Positions 45,326-57,355 of a stretch of 64,000 nucleotides of DNA are shown here, piece by piece. Each line of letters opens with the position of its first letter. Position 1 is the first letter of the stretch. Origin of the DNA: Rapana venosa (taxonomy: Eukaryota; Mollusca; Gastropoda; Neogastropoda; Muricidae); assembly GCA_028751875.1 (NCBI GenBank), contig CM054158.1, positions 15,845,973 through 15,909,972 on the forward strand, read 5' to 3'. Both the position numbers and the translations under genes were made by a program. The notes under the pieces were generated by a model that was not told the origin of the DNA, did not search any database, and saw nothing but the letters and a program-made list of their open reading frames with translations.

Positions 45326-45959
45326 AATAAACAAAAAAAATACTTAAATTAAATCCCCCATGCTTTGGTTACCCCCTTTAGCCCCTATGCAAGTTTGGAG
45401 GAGCTTTAGTATAGGGGTTTTGTGAAAAGGGTGTCTTTACTGTGCTATACATAAAACTTCGAAATGTGTAGTTTTTGGGGAATTTTTTCCCAAAATTCTT
45501 GACGGGAGGCTGTACCCAAAAGGGTGGTTAAGACTGTTTACTTAAACCCCCATGGGTCTTTAAAGCTTGGTTTAAATTTTTGGGCCGGGTCGGGTCTGGG
45601 GGAATTTAAAGGGGGTTGGGATTTAAAAAAAAAATCTTTTGGTAAATTTAAAGTTTAAAACCTGCCATTTCCCTTTAAACCCTTTTTGGGTTTTTTTTTA
45701 AGGTATGGAAAAAGAAAAAAAAATATGAAACCTTTTGAACCCTCCGGGCAATTAAAACGTTGGGCAGGTTGGGGAAAACCACGAACAAAAACCAGCAAAC
45801 CCCTATCCTGGAAGTCGGAATGCCCCTCCCTTTCATGATAAGCAAAACGGTTGCATGCACACCCCCCAAATCCCCCCCACTCTAGAAAAACCTTGAAGCT
45901 CTAGCGGTAAAAAAAGGAGAAAAAAGAATTTTTTTCCCAAAACTTTCCCAAAACCCTTC

Positions 45960-45975
45960 AACCCCCCCCCCCCCC

Positions 45976-46006
<31 letters not shown>

Positions 46007-46019
46007 ACCCCCCCCCCCT
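45960..46019. repeat. C homopolymer tract
   Basis: About 60 bases almost entirely C, with three A positions. The length is likely inflated. Confidence 0.8.
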
Positions 46020-46507
46020 TATTTTCAGGGATTTTTTTTTAAAAAAAAAACCCAAAAGTCTCCATGTAAGCCCTTATTTGATTTGTAGGGCCCTTTATTC
46101 AGGATAAAACCTGGCCTTTCATTGAAACCGGCCAGTTGATGTTAAGTCCTTTTTGAGAAACAGCTATCGAAATGACCCCAATTGGAGGTTTTTCCTTCTT
46201 TTTCAAAAACACTTTGTTGAGCGGCCTTTTTAGCACATGGATAGCTCACACACATCGGGGCTCCCCCATTGCTCTGGGGTTTTCGGTTCCTGAAGCAGCG
46301 GCACCCCATTCTTTGTCCTTGGGGTGAATCCTTCGAAGAAAAAGGCCCCTATGGGAAAGAAAACTGTCACGGGTTAAAAAATCAACAATTCATTGTTGAC
46401 TCATTTTTTTCCCGCATCATTATCTTCTATTTTTTTCCCCTCCTAATCCTTGTACCCTCCTACATCGGGGGTTTTGTTTTATTATGACTTTTGCTTCCCT
46501 CACCAAA

Positions 46508-46660
46508 ACCACACACACACACTCTCTCTCTCTTCTTCACCCCACACCAAAACACCCCACACGAAACCCCAAGTGTGTGTGTGTGGATACATGCGTTGGT
46601 GGGTGTGTGTGTGTCCCATGCGTGCATGTGTGGGTTTATGTGTTTGGGGAAGAGAGGAAA
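46508..46660. repeat. CA/CT/GT compound microsatellite
   Basis: CA and CT units, then GT-rich sequence, able to fold back on itself. It lies in the distorted block, so lengths are unreliable. Confidence 0.75.
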
Positions 46661-47049
46661 AAAAATTTAAAACGGGCCCCTCATGTCCCCCCCCTTTCCC
46701 AACAAATTTTTGGGCCCCACGTTTCCCAAACACAAAAATTCCCCTAAACCCTTTTTCCCTTGTATGGAATAGGGGACCATTTTCCACCCCAAGGGCAAAA
46801 ATAAACCTAGGTAAACAGCTTGGCCCGAAAAGAAAAAAGTCCCAAAGGCCCTCCTTTAAAATTGTCTCTATTTTTTGAAAGTTTTGGGGCTGAGGTTTGG
46901 TTTCTTCAATCTTTGAAAAGCTTTCGGGGGCTAACAGCTTTTTTACCCACCCACTCAACGGGAGGAAAAATTATGAAAAAGGGAATAAAAACCAGTTATA
47001 GCGTGAGGTTGTTACAAAACAGTGTAGCTTGGGCGAGGTTTTTAACCAA

Positions 47050-47640
47050 TAGCTTTTGGGTGGGTTTTTAAAAAAACACCCTATAGTTATAGGGTGAGGT
47101 TTTTAAAAGTTTAGCCTTAGTTATTGGGTGGGGTTTTTAAAACCAATAGTTTTAGGGTGAGGGGTTTTAAAAACACCCAATAGCTTAAAAGGTTTAAAGG
47201 TATTAATTTATATTTTATAGGGTGGGGGAATTTAACCTAAACTATGGGGTGGGTTTTTAAAACCATAGTTGTGGGGGTGGGTTTTTAAAAACCATAGTTA
47301 TAGGGTAAAGGAAAATTTAAAAAACCCCGTAGCTTTTAGGGTGGGGGTTTTTTAACCCCATATTTGTTGGGTTTTTGGGTATTTAACCAGAATCTATTAA
47401 AGGGTGGGGTTTTTTAAACCTTAGTTGTAGGGTGAGGTTTTTTAAAACCAAAAAGAAATAGGGTGGGTTTGTTAAACCTTGTTTAAAAGGGTTTTTTTTT
47501 AGTTAACCATGGGTTTTAGGGTGGGTATTTAACCATAGTTATAGGGGGGGGGGTTTTAAAAAACCATAGTATAGGGTGATGATTTTAACCATAGCTTTGG
47601 GTGATGTTTTTAACCCATGCTATAGGTCAGGCAGTCAGAG
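47050..47640. repeat. Minisatellite of about 28-30 bp
   Basis: Roughly 18 corrupted units of the form ccatagttatagggtgagg followed by T-rich sequence. Unit boundaries drift because of homopolymer errors. Confidence 0.75.
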
Positions 47641-48539
47641 AATTTCTCTGCAAATGCAACGGGTTTAATCCATGAAACCCCAAGAAAAAAACCTGTGCAT
47701 GTGGGGGGGGGAAACCCCAATAAAAAAAAAACCCAAAACATATGGCGATTGGGAGGAGTTTTGGCGCCCCCAAAGGGAAATATCCAAACCCCACAGAAAA
47801 AACATGAAAGAAAATGCAAAGCCGAAATGTTTCCCGGTTCGGTCGGGGCCCCGGGTTTTCCCAACGACCGCGTTTTCCATTGTTTCAACACCAAGGGTGG
47901 AAGGGGACAAGTCAGCTACTGGATTTTAAAAAACATTACTTAAGCCCCCCTAGAGAAAAAAAATTTCAACTGGTCCCTTTAACCGTGGGGGAAAAAAAAA
48001 ACCAGTGAACGGAAAAATAAAAAATAGAGAATGAGGGGCCCAATTTTGGGGAAACTTTTTGGGACTAAAAAGGAAAATTCATGGACCGGGATTTGGGGCC
48101 CAAGAGAAAAACCCCAAAAAGGGGGGAATTGATTTTTCCAAAAAGGAAAAACCCACCAACCCCGGAGGGGGAATTTAGCAAAAAAAGGTAGTGGGGTTAA
48201 AATTTTCCAACTTCACCCTTCGGGAAAGGAAAAAAATTTTTAAAAATCGGGGTGGCCCAAAGCCCAAAAAACATCACATCACCCAAATTTTCACCAAATT
48301 ACCCTGACCTTAACAAAGGGGGGAAAGTTTTTTAGTTTGGGGAATGGGACCAAAAGGGGAAAAAAACCCAAAAAACAAAACCAAAACCCCCTTTTAAAAA
48401 ACCAAAAAAAAAAAATTTTTTTTTTAAAAAAATTTTTTTTTTTAAAAAAAAAAATTTTTTTTGAAAACAAAAAAACTTTCAAAAACCAAAAATCCAAACC
48501 CCAAAACCACCCAAAAAAAAACCAAAAAGGGGAGCCCAA

Positions 48540-50430
48540 ACGCAGGGGACTACGTTTGCTGGGGGTTTTGCCTGCCCCCCCAGACTTACCATTGCCAAAA
48601 CCCTCATCCCCCAAGCATTTCAAGGAGGACAAACTGGCATGCCCCAAACGGCAAGATCCAAAACCAAATAGATTTTATTTTAAACAAAAGGGGCGTTTAA
48701 ATTCCAGTCAACAGACCCGAAAAGAACCTACCCTGGAGCTGACATAGGCGGGGGCCACAAACCTTGTGCTGCGGGTATTAAAAAAATTTGAAGTAAAGGA
48801 AAAAACAAACACCCTGCCCCCCAAACGTTTAAAATTTTGACGTGGAAAAACTAAAAGTTTCAGATGTCGGGGAGATTTTCCCCAAGCTAACCCTTGGCGG
48901 ACTTTTTTTGCGGCTTTAAACCCCTCCTGGGAAAAGGGACATCGGGGCCCTCACCAACAACTTCAATGGGGAAAAGCGAGAACCAGCGGGAGGTATCGGT
49001 GTAAGAGGAAAAAAACACCAGCCAGGGCTCCCAAGGGACATCTTAAACCTTTTGCGATAAAAGAAGGACTAAAAACCCAAACCGGTCTTCCAAACTAAAG
49101 AATACCGGGAGGCCAACAATCTGTGAAAAAAGTCAATGTTAAAGGCCAGAGAGAAGTGGGATCATTTTTTTAAATTGTGATGAGATCAAAAAAAAAACAT
49201 AAAAGTGGGCAACATTTAAAAAGGCATAAAAACAACCCTAAAGAAAACCACAAAACCACTTAAAAACCAAACATCGTAATTAAAGGACGCCCCGGAAAAC
49301 CCCCTCACAGAAAGCTCAGTTTGCATTAAACGGTGGTTGAATTTTTGTCAAAAACTGTAAAAACTCCCCCCAATAAAAACCGGGAAAGACCCAATTAAAA
49401 AAGGGAAAAAAGCAGCAACATCAGAGCCCCCTCCCCAATTCCCATTACTAAAAAGGGAAGAAGTGGAAGAACCCCACCCGGGCGCTTAAAAGTAGGAAAG
49501 TCCCCAGGAGCAGACAATATACCAGCAGACTGCTCAAGCATGGTGGCAAAACAGTTTATCAAAATTTTGTTAAGCTTATCTGTCAGAAGATTTGGGAAAA
49601 AAAAGTGGCCAACAGCTGGACACAATCACTATATTCCCCTGCCCAAAGAAGGGGAAATTTTCGCCATTTTCCCAAAAAATATAGAACAAAAAGCCTAAAC
49701 AGCCACGCCCGGGAAGATCATGCCCCAAAATTATTTTTAATTTGACTCAAGAAGGAGGCAGAAGAAAACCTTGCGAGGGGAAAAAAGCTGGGTTCAGGGC
49801 CGGCAGGGCCAAAATCGAAAAGTTTTTTTTAAATGCCAAATCATGATGGAAAAAAAATCTTCAACTTAGAGAGGGCCTGTTCCAAAACTTCATCGACTTC
49901 AAGAAGGCCTTTTTTTACAGGTATGGGGACGAAGGCCGTGGGAGGTCCCCAGAAAGTTTTGGCATTGAAAAAAGGGTAATGCAAACCATTCAAGCATATT
50001 TCAAAAACCGCAAGCAGTGACAGTCCTTTGAAAAAATCAGTCGGGGGACTAATTCAAAAACCCCAAATTTGGGGTTTTTAAAACTTTCCCCAAAGGGCCC
50101 GTTATCTCCAGTCCTTTTTCCCAAACTGTTCTTGGAAAACAAATTTTGAGAGAGGGGCCCTTTCCCGACTTCCCCCCTACCCTTCCATTGGGGGCAGACC
50201 CCTCAACATCTTTAAGGTTTGCCCGATGCATTGACCCCATGGGCGGAAGTAACACAGAGTGCAAGATCTTTTTGGGCCAGACTGAGAACAGGGGCTGGGA
50301 TTTTGGGTTTGGGGGTGAGCTCGGGGGAAAATTAAAGACTTTTTGAACAGCACGGCATGCCCCCGCTAAAAATTTACTTGAACGGCAAAAAAATGGAGGG
50401 GTTTGACGTTTTAAAAAACCCGGCGCTACA
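48540..50430 (+). pseudogene. LINE ORF2, third family, distorted
   Basis: Pieces in plus frames follow ORF2 order: an endonuclease end (NQIDFILNKRG, 48,650-48,700), a middle part with RSRQYTSRLLKHGG-like RT entry (49,500-49,550), AGFRAG (49,790), motif A FIDFKKAF (49,888-49,912), and RFARCIDPMGGSNTE (50,218-50,262) where motif C should read F-A-D-D. Frames change every few dozen bases, which fits sequence error on top of decay. It differs from the three LINEs at 23-39 kb. Confidence 0.55.
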
Positions 50431-53400
50431 ATCAAAAAAAGGGGCCGTAAATGCCTTTCTTAAAAAAATTCCCCCTTCTGGGGGTTTTTTAAATTTTAAT
50501 AAATTGTAAATTTTTTCGCAGGTGTGGGTTAAAACCGGTTGTCAGCGAAATCAAAGGTCCAAAACTTGAATCAAAACCCCCGAAAAAACTCAACCATAGG
50601 GAAAAAAAAAGATTTTCCCCCAATCAAATAAAAATTTAAAAAATAAACCCGGGGGGGTCCCCGGCCCCCGTACAGTGAAAAATGGGCTTTTAAAGGAAAA
50701 AAAAAGGGGTCCAGATTCCCCCAAAACAAATTTGCCAAAAAACTCCGGGGCATAATTTGGGAGAAGGGGGGAAAAACCAAAAATTTTAAGGCAAATCAGG
50801 TGGCCCGGGTAAGGCCCCTTCTTCACCAACCCAAGGGGAAAAAAAGGTGGACGGTTCCCCGGGCCCTTTTTACCCCCCCCACACCGCCCCAAAACCGGGT
50901 TACGGGAGGGGAACCCCTTAAAAAACCTGGCAGAAGGAGGGGAAGATTTTTAAAACCCGTTATTGGGTGGGAAAAACCCTTCAAGGGTGAAAGGGATGAA
51001 GATCGGCCTTTTTGCGCAGAGAGAACGGTAAAGGACTTTCCCGGGGATCTCCATTTTCTCCCCCCCCCAAACCCCCAAAATACTTTATTTTATTTTTTTG
51101 AAAAATGGGGCATTTAAAAAGGCCCCTAACAAAAACGGGAAGAAAAAAACAGCCCAAAGGAAGAAAAAAAAGGAAAAACAGCAAGTAAGGTTTTTGGGGG
51201 AAGTGGGGAAAAAATGGGTTTTTCCTTTTTGTTTTTGTGGGGTTTAGCCCGGATTTATTAAAAAACCTTTAAGGTAGAAGAAAAATTTTTAAAGAAAAAT
51301 TTAAAAGGGGTTTTTTTATTTTGGGAAAAATGAGGGGAAAGAGGGAAAAAATGTTTGTTGAAAAAGGGGCAGGCCACGGGAGTGAAAGGGAAAAACAGAG
51401 AAGAAGAAGAGAGGGGTTGTGGTGGTTGAGGGGAAGGTTTAAAAAAGGGGGTTTATTGGGTGAGAAGACAGGGTAAAAAAAACAGGGGAAGGGGCCCCCA
51501 AAAAAAGAAAAAGGGAGGTTGGGGGGTTTGAAAAGGGGGGTTAAAGGGTGGAAAAAAAAGGGGGGAGGGGGGGATAAAATTGGGGTTTGTTTTTTGTGTG
51601 TGTGTTTGCAACCGCATTTTGTTTTTGTGTTTTGGGGAAAGAAGGAAGGAAGAAAAGAAAAAGGGTGTTTTTGTTGTTGGTTTTTTTGGTTGTGTGTAGT
51701 TTGTTAATTTGAAAAGATAAAGGATTTAAAAGGAAAAGGGGCGGGGGGTTTTGGGGGGGGGTTTTTTTTTTCTTTGAAAAATTTTTTGGAAAACCCCCTG
51801 CTGATTTTTATTTTTTTGGTACCAAAAACATTTTTGGAAAAACCTTCCCAGAAGAAAAGGCCCAAGGCCAAAAGGGTTGGAGAAATTAGGGATTTCCCCG
51901 GCCCAAAAACCCCCTTTGGGCCCCCCCTCCCCAAACCCCCCTTTCCCCCTCCCCATTCCTTCCTTTTTCCCACCTCCCTATAAAAATTGGTGATGTGTTT
52001 GGATGTGCACATGTGTGCGTGCGTTTTTGGGGCAGTGCACGGTAAATAATTGTTCATATGTCTTTTTTCCCAAACAAAGCTTTTGTTGGGGGTTTTTGGG
52101 TTTTTTTTTTTTTTTCAATATGTATTTCTAAATTTTGGGTGGTGGTTTGTGTGTTTTATGTGTGGTGCGTGCTATGGCCCTGGGTGTGTGTGGGGCGCGC
52201 CCGGGTTTTTGTTGTTTGTGGGGTTTATATTATTTTATATTTTTATTTATTATTTTTTTTTTTTTTAGCTTTTTCTTTGGGGAAAGTTTCATAACAATTT
52301 TTAAATGTATTTTTCTTGTGTCCTTTGAAAATTTAAATTTTTACGTATCAAATTTCCTTAAACAGTTTGTAATTGCCCTTCATGGGATGATTAAAGGGGG
52401 TTTTTTTGTTGGCTTGACTTTGACCTCCCCCCTTTATCCCTCTGTACTGCTAGGGCCAAACCCTTTTTAAAGACACCAAAATTAAACCCCTTGTTGGGCG
52501 GGGGCCCCCCTTTAGTTCACATGTTACCCAAAATTTATGTTTAAAACAAAAAGGAAAAGAGGTTTAAAACCCCGGCCTGGAAAGGTTTTTTCCTTGACGG
52601 TTTGTGGGGGGTTTTCTTTTTTTTTTTTTTCTCACTTTTTTAAAAGGGGTTTTTTGGGGGGGTTGGGTATTTCTGTGAATTCGCGAGGTGTTCCCGACTC
52701 ATGCCTTTTTGCTAATCAGCAGGGGCTTTAAAGTACCCTTTTGGGCCCTGGGAAAAAGGAAATCGATTATATTTTATTTTTTAAAAAAAAAATTGCGAAA
52801 AAATCACCTTACAAGAACTTTTAAAAAATCTCTATGAGCCATAAAATGTAAAAGACAGAGGGCCTTTAGTGGTTTTCTCCCCTGGTGTAAAGGGTTTGGA
52901 AAACCAGTTTGGGAAAAATAATTTACTACCACCACCCCCCATTGCATTACAATGGGTATCACAACCCCCTCAAAAATAGGAGCAGAAAACTTAAATTGAT
53001 TCTGAAGAGGGCTTTGCTGGCAAAGGCCGACTTCAAATGTTGGTATCCCGGGGGTCCCCTTTTGGGGGGTAAAACCATGCAATGATCCAGGGCGGTGTGA
53101 AGTAAAAGGCCCGGTTTAAACAAAAGCAAAGGAAGGGGACTGGAATTTTCTTTGTATTGGTAAATTTTTTTGGGTGGGTTTTATGTGGTAAAACTGCAGC
53201 TATCCCCCGTGGCTTCAGCCAACTCAGTCTGGGTTTAGGCCATTCGCTTTTTGTTCGAAAGTATGTGGGCTTTTAATTTTTTCCCTATCTTTCCAAGTGC
53301 CCGACCATTTTTTACAGGATTATTAACAAGATTTTTTGTTAAAATCTCACAAAAAGGGTTTAAAGGTACTAGCTGGGTTTTGCACAAAAAATTGAAATGG

Positions 53401-53809
53401 GGATCGTGTGCCTGCCCCCCCACCCCTGAAAAAACCCAATTCACCAATAAAGGGGGGTTAAAATTTTGGAAAAACCTTTATTTTCATGGGGATTGAAGGG
53501 CAAAAAAGGGGTTAACCCCTCCCCTAAAGTGACTAGCATTGGGTATTTTAAAACCCAAAAATTTTAAAAATTTTTTGTGTGTTTAAAAAAAAATGCTATG
53601 TGCAGAGGGATTTTTTTTAAAGGGGAATTTTTGACAACACTGGGTTTTTCATAGGCCTGTCTCTGGAAATAAAGTTCTTGTATCTTTTTATTGTGGGGGA
53701 TTATAAATTTTTATTTTGGCGGGAAAGTAGGATTCCTTTTCCTGGTTTGGGAAAAAATAGGAAATATTTAAATTTTTATTTCGCCTCTTTTTGGTTTTGA
53801 GGGTTGGTA

Positions 53810-54045
53810 AGTCATGAAAGGGAAAAAAAAAAGGGGGAAAGACAGAAAAAATCATGGAAGGACAAATTTGGGAATGGGCCCTGTTTAAGGGCCGGAATCT
53901 TCCGCAGAGCCGAGGACCGAGATGGTTTGGGGGAGGCTTACCCCGGAAAACTTTTTTTGTGTCTCCCCCACCCAAATTTCAAGGTCATGGGGCTGATGAT
54001 GATGATGATGAAATCATGGGGCCCTTTAAAACAGCAGGGCCAAAA
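53810..54045 (+). pseudogene. LINE ORF2 C-terminal end, distorted
   Basis: The frame reads RQKKSWKDKFGNG and RRAEDRDGLG, then a GAT microsatellite (53,994-54,010). This resembles the GRQ-x-K-x-WxDN...EDRxxWR end common to many LINE proteins in invertebrates. It may be the end of the element at 48,540 if the interval is one element. Confidence 0.45.
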
Positions 54046-54048
54046 AAG

Positions 54049-54345
54049 TTGAGGGGACGGGATTGCTCAGTGGTTTGGAGCCCCTCGGTTTCCCCCCGCC
54101 AAAATTAAGCCCCGTTCGAGCGTGGTTACCGTTGGGAAAAGGGGACCTTTGTGCACCTTGGTTCAGTACCCCTTCCCCCCGTTCACCAGTGTTAAAAGGG
54201 TTCCCGCCTCTTTTGGGTCAGGGAAGGTTTAAAACAGTGGGGAGAGGGTGGGGGGCCGCCCTCAATATGCTGGCCTAGAGAAGTGAGGGCTTGACGCCTC
54301 GCTCCCCCCCGAACCCTTTTAGGTTATTTGGAAAAACCCTTTCCT
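54049..54345 (+). mobile_element. SINE family 2, distorted
   Basis: Starts ggggacgggattgctcagtg and runs through cgttcgagcgtggttaccg to ggcctagagaagtgagggct, in the order of the clean minus-strand copy at 30,724-31,166. It begins directly after the LINE end at 54,045. Confidence 0.75.
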
Positions 54346-54910
54346 TTTCCCTTTCCCAAAAATGTTTTGCTTTTAAATTTTAAAGAAGCTATGATCAGGT
54401 ACACAAACCCCCCTCCCCAAAGTTTTTTCCCCTTTTAAAATAATCTGCATTTCCCCCCTATACAGGTTAAAATGAAAAGAATGTTTTTGAACCCAAAGTT
54501 CTACCCAACCCCTTTTGCTTAAAAAACCCAAAAAACTGAAAAACCCCCAATTGGAAAACCCCAAATTTAAAACTTTTTCAAAAAATATCCTTTACAGGCT
54601 TAAAATGTGACCATCACAACATTGGCCAACCCAAGAAAAAGTTAAACAAACAATAAAATCAAATAAGAAAGATGTGCTTGGTAACTTTAGTAACATACGT
54701 AAAACATGTCTTATCCAAAAATTGCAACAAAAAACATAAACCAAAGAGAAACAAAACCAAAACTTTCTGTTCTGGGCACTAAGCTTAAATTTAAACCAGC
54801 TCTCAATGAACAACAGCAAAGCTATCTTGAAAATCCTGTGCCCAAAACGTGACAAAATAATATCTGGCAATTGTTTTCAATACTTGAAGGTTCATAGGAT
54901 TTTCTCTTAC

Positions 54911-54989
54911 TGTGCTCTCAACAAATGAAAGTTTGTTTCAGTGTAAGGGCAGGAGTCCACGTGAGCCAGCGAAAAGTATTCTGCCAAGC
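54911..54989 (-). CDS. PARP-family gene, exon 5
   Basis: After an aaag acceptor the exon reads (G)LAEYFSLAHVDSCPYTETNF and HLLRA. The G-x-x-x-Y-F-S-x-A...S-x-x-Y pattern is the second NAD-binding motif, with the active-site tyrosine. The donor caca|gtaagag is at 54,911/54,910. It ends in phase 2. The next exon was not found. Confidence 0.75.
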
Positions 54990-57297
54990 CTTTAAACATA
55001 AAAATATAAGGACATATAAAGCGTTGTGGCAGACCTATGGCATAATCTACATACTTTAAATTGTTTTATAATACTATACTGTTTCGTTTAAAAGATATGC
55101 TTATGGAACAAACGAATCTATTTTTATACACACACACACACATCCAAATGGAATCTCACCTTTTCCTAGGAGTTGAGGGGAGATGATCGATCAATCTGAA
55201 ATCCATGTTGACAAATACTGTCGATGTTTTCAACACCTGTGCCATGCAGCAATCTTTTTTCCCTCACCTCTTTACCTCCCTGCTCTTGTTGCATTTCTTG
55301 TCTCTTTCTGAAACAAAAGGTCAGAACTACTCAATGTCTTGACATACAAAGGGCCTATTTGCTTCTGAAACACATACCACAGACTCAAGTGCTGGTTATG
55401 TATAATGTGCTGACTTTTGCCAAAATGTAAACTACAGACACAATGACTGAGATCTGATGTCTTTTGCCAAAGCATAAACCACAGGCATGATTACTGAAAT
55501 ATGTTATCTTTTACCAAAACATAAACCACAGACACAACTACTGACATTTGCTGTCTTTTGCCAAACCATAAACCACAGACATAATTACTGACATCTGCTA
55601 TCTTTTGCCAAACCATAAATCACAGACACAATTACTGACATCTGCTATCTTTTGCCAAAACATAAACCACAGACATAATTACTGACAACTTTTGCCAAAA
55701 CATAAACCCTAGACACAACTGACATTTGCTGTCTTTTGCCAAAACATAAACTGCAGACATAATTACTGACATCGTTTGCCAAAACATAAACCCTAGACAC
55801 AACAACTGACATTTGCTGTCTTTTACCAAAACATAAACCACAGACATAATTACTGACACCTGACATCTTTTGCCAAACCATAAATCACAGACACAAAAAC
55901 TGACATTTGCTATCTTTTGCCAAAACATAAACCACATACACAATTACTGACATGTTTTGCCAAAACATAAACCCTAGACACAACAACTGACATGTATCTG
56001 GTCTCTTTTGCCAAAATACAGACCAAAGAAACAATTACTACTACTACTACTATCAACAATGTATGCAGTCTACATATAGCACTGAAGCTCGTAAAGTAAA
56101 CACAACAAAGTGCTTGCATTCAAGTTATTTACACCCATACAAATTGCCCCTTATGATCCCATAAGCCACAGTAACAGGACTGGCATGTCTGGGTGAGCAC
56201 AAATAAAAAGAGCTAGGTGAGCCAAAAACCGTCCTGCAAGATTGCTGAAATGCCTCGGTTCATACATACACACAAGACTGGTGAAATGCCTTGGTTCATA
56301 CATACACACAAGACTGTGAAATGCCTTGGTTCAAACATACACACAAGACTGCTGAAATGCCTTGGTTCATACATACACACTCTCTTGTTACAACACCAAC
56401 GAAATGGTAGAAAAATGGAGAGAAAAAACTTGTGAGGAGTAAGAGCAAGTTGTTCAAGCCAAAACTTAACTATGGGCTGTCGGCCTACACAACAACAACA
56501 AAATGTAGGACTATTGAAAGTGTTGTGAGTGAAAGCTGGGAGACAGCAGGCCTGGGATTATTGGTAATCTCCCCTGGGTGACGTCATTGTTGGTTGTGTG
56601 GTTCGGCTGGGCAGCAAAGTCAAGATGTAAGCATGGGGCAAAGAAGGTTGTGTATCTAAAATGAAGTATGCCTTGGCCAAAAGCTTTGTCAGTTATTGAT
56701 GTCAGCTAATTGCCCAGGCATACACTAAAATGTTATGGTGTAAAATGTTGAGATTGCCTTCAGCCATGACAAGCTCTTAACATAACAACCTGCACTCTCC
56801 TTTGTTAAAGGAGAAAAATCCTCTGAAGTCAGAGTATGGCTGCCTATTATCACAAAGAGGTACTTAAAAACGGCCATACAAGCAAACTTCTTATTCAGTG
56901 TGCAATTTCAATCTCACAATGATTCCCAGGTGGGATGAGTCAGTCAGAGTGCACAATCTGGGTGACCCTGGGTGACCCCCCCCCCCCCCCCCCCCCATCC
57001 CCCACCCCAGTGTTAAGCTGTGGAATGAACATCAACAACAACAACAAATGAAGTTTCCCATAAGAACACTATCTAAACATACTTATATGCCATTAGCACC
57101 CAAAAAAAGAACGAAAAACAAAACACACACAGAGATATAATTTTATGAATGTCATTATTCAACTCATAAGTTGGCTTACATAAGAAAGGAGCACGTCATA
57201 CAATCATGGAGAACAATTAGCTTTTGACGTTGACACTCTGTCTGTCTGCCTGTCTCTGTCTGCCTGTCTCTGTCTGCCTGCCTGCCTGTCTGTCTGC

Positions 57298-57355
<58 letters not shown>

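Larger units (their letters stand above)
40305..54590. other. Second distorted, homopolymer-inflated block
   Basis: The change of texture at 40,305 and back to clean at 54,590 is sharp. Inside, homopolymer runs dominate and isolated bases appear overwritten by their neighbours. Recognisable repeats (listed separately) show the same corruption. The intervening stretches 42,200-44,680, 50,500-53,800 and 54,345-54,590 hold no gene I can support. Real exons may be hidden here, including the 3' exons of the PARP-family gene. Confidence 0.75.

Noticed and set aside
54592..54870. 92-residue minus frame as a further PARP exon
   Set aside because: It is hydrophobic and cysteine-rich, without PARP motifs or proper splice sites.
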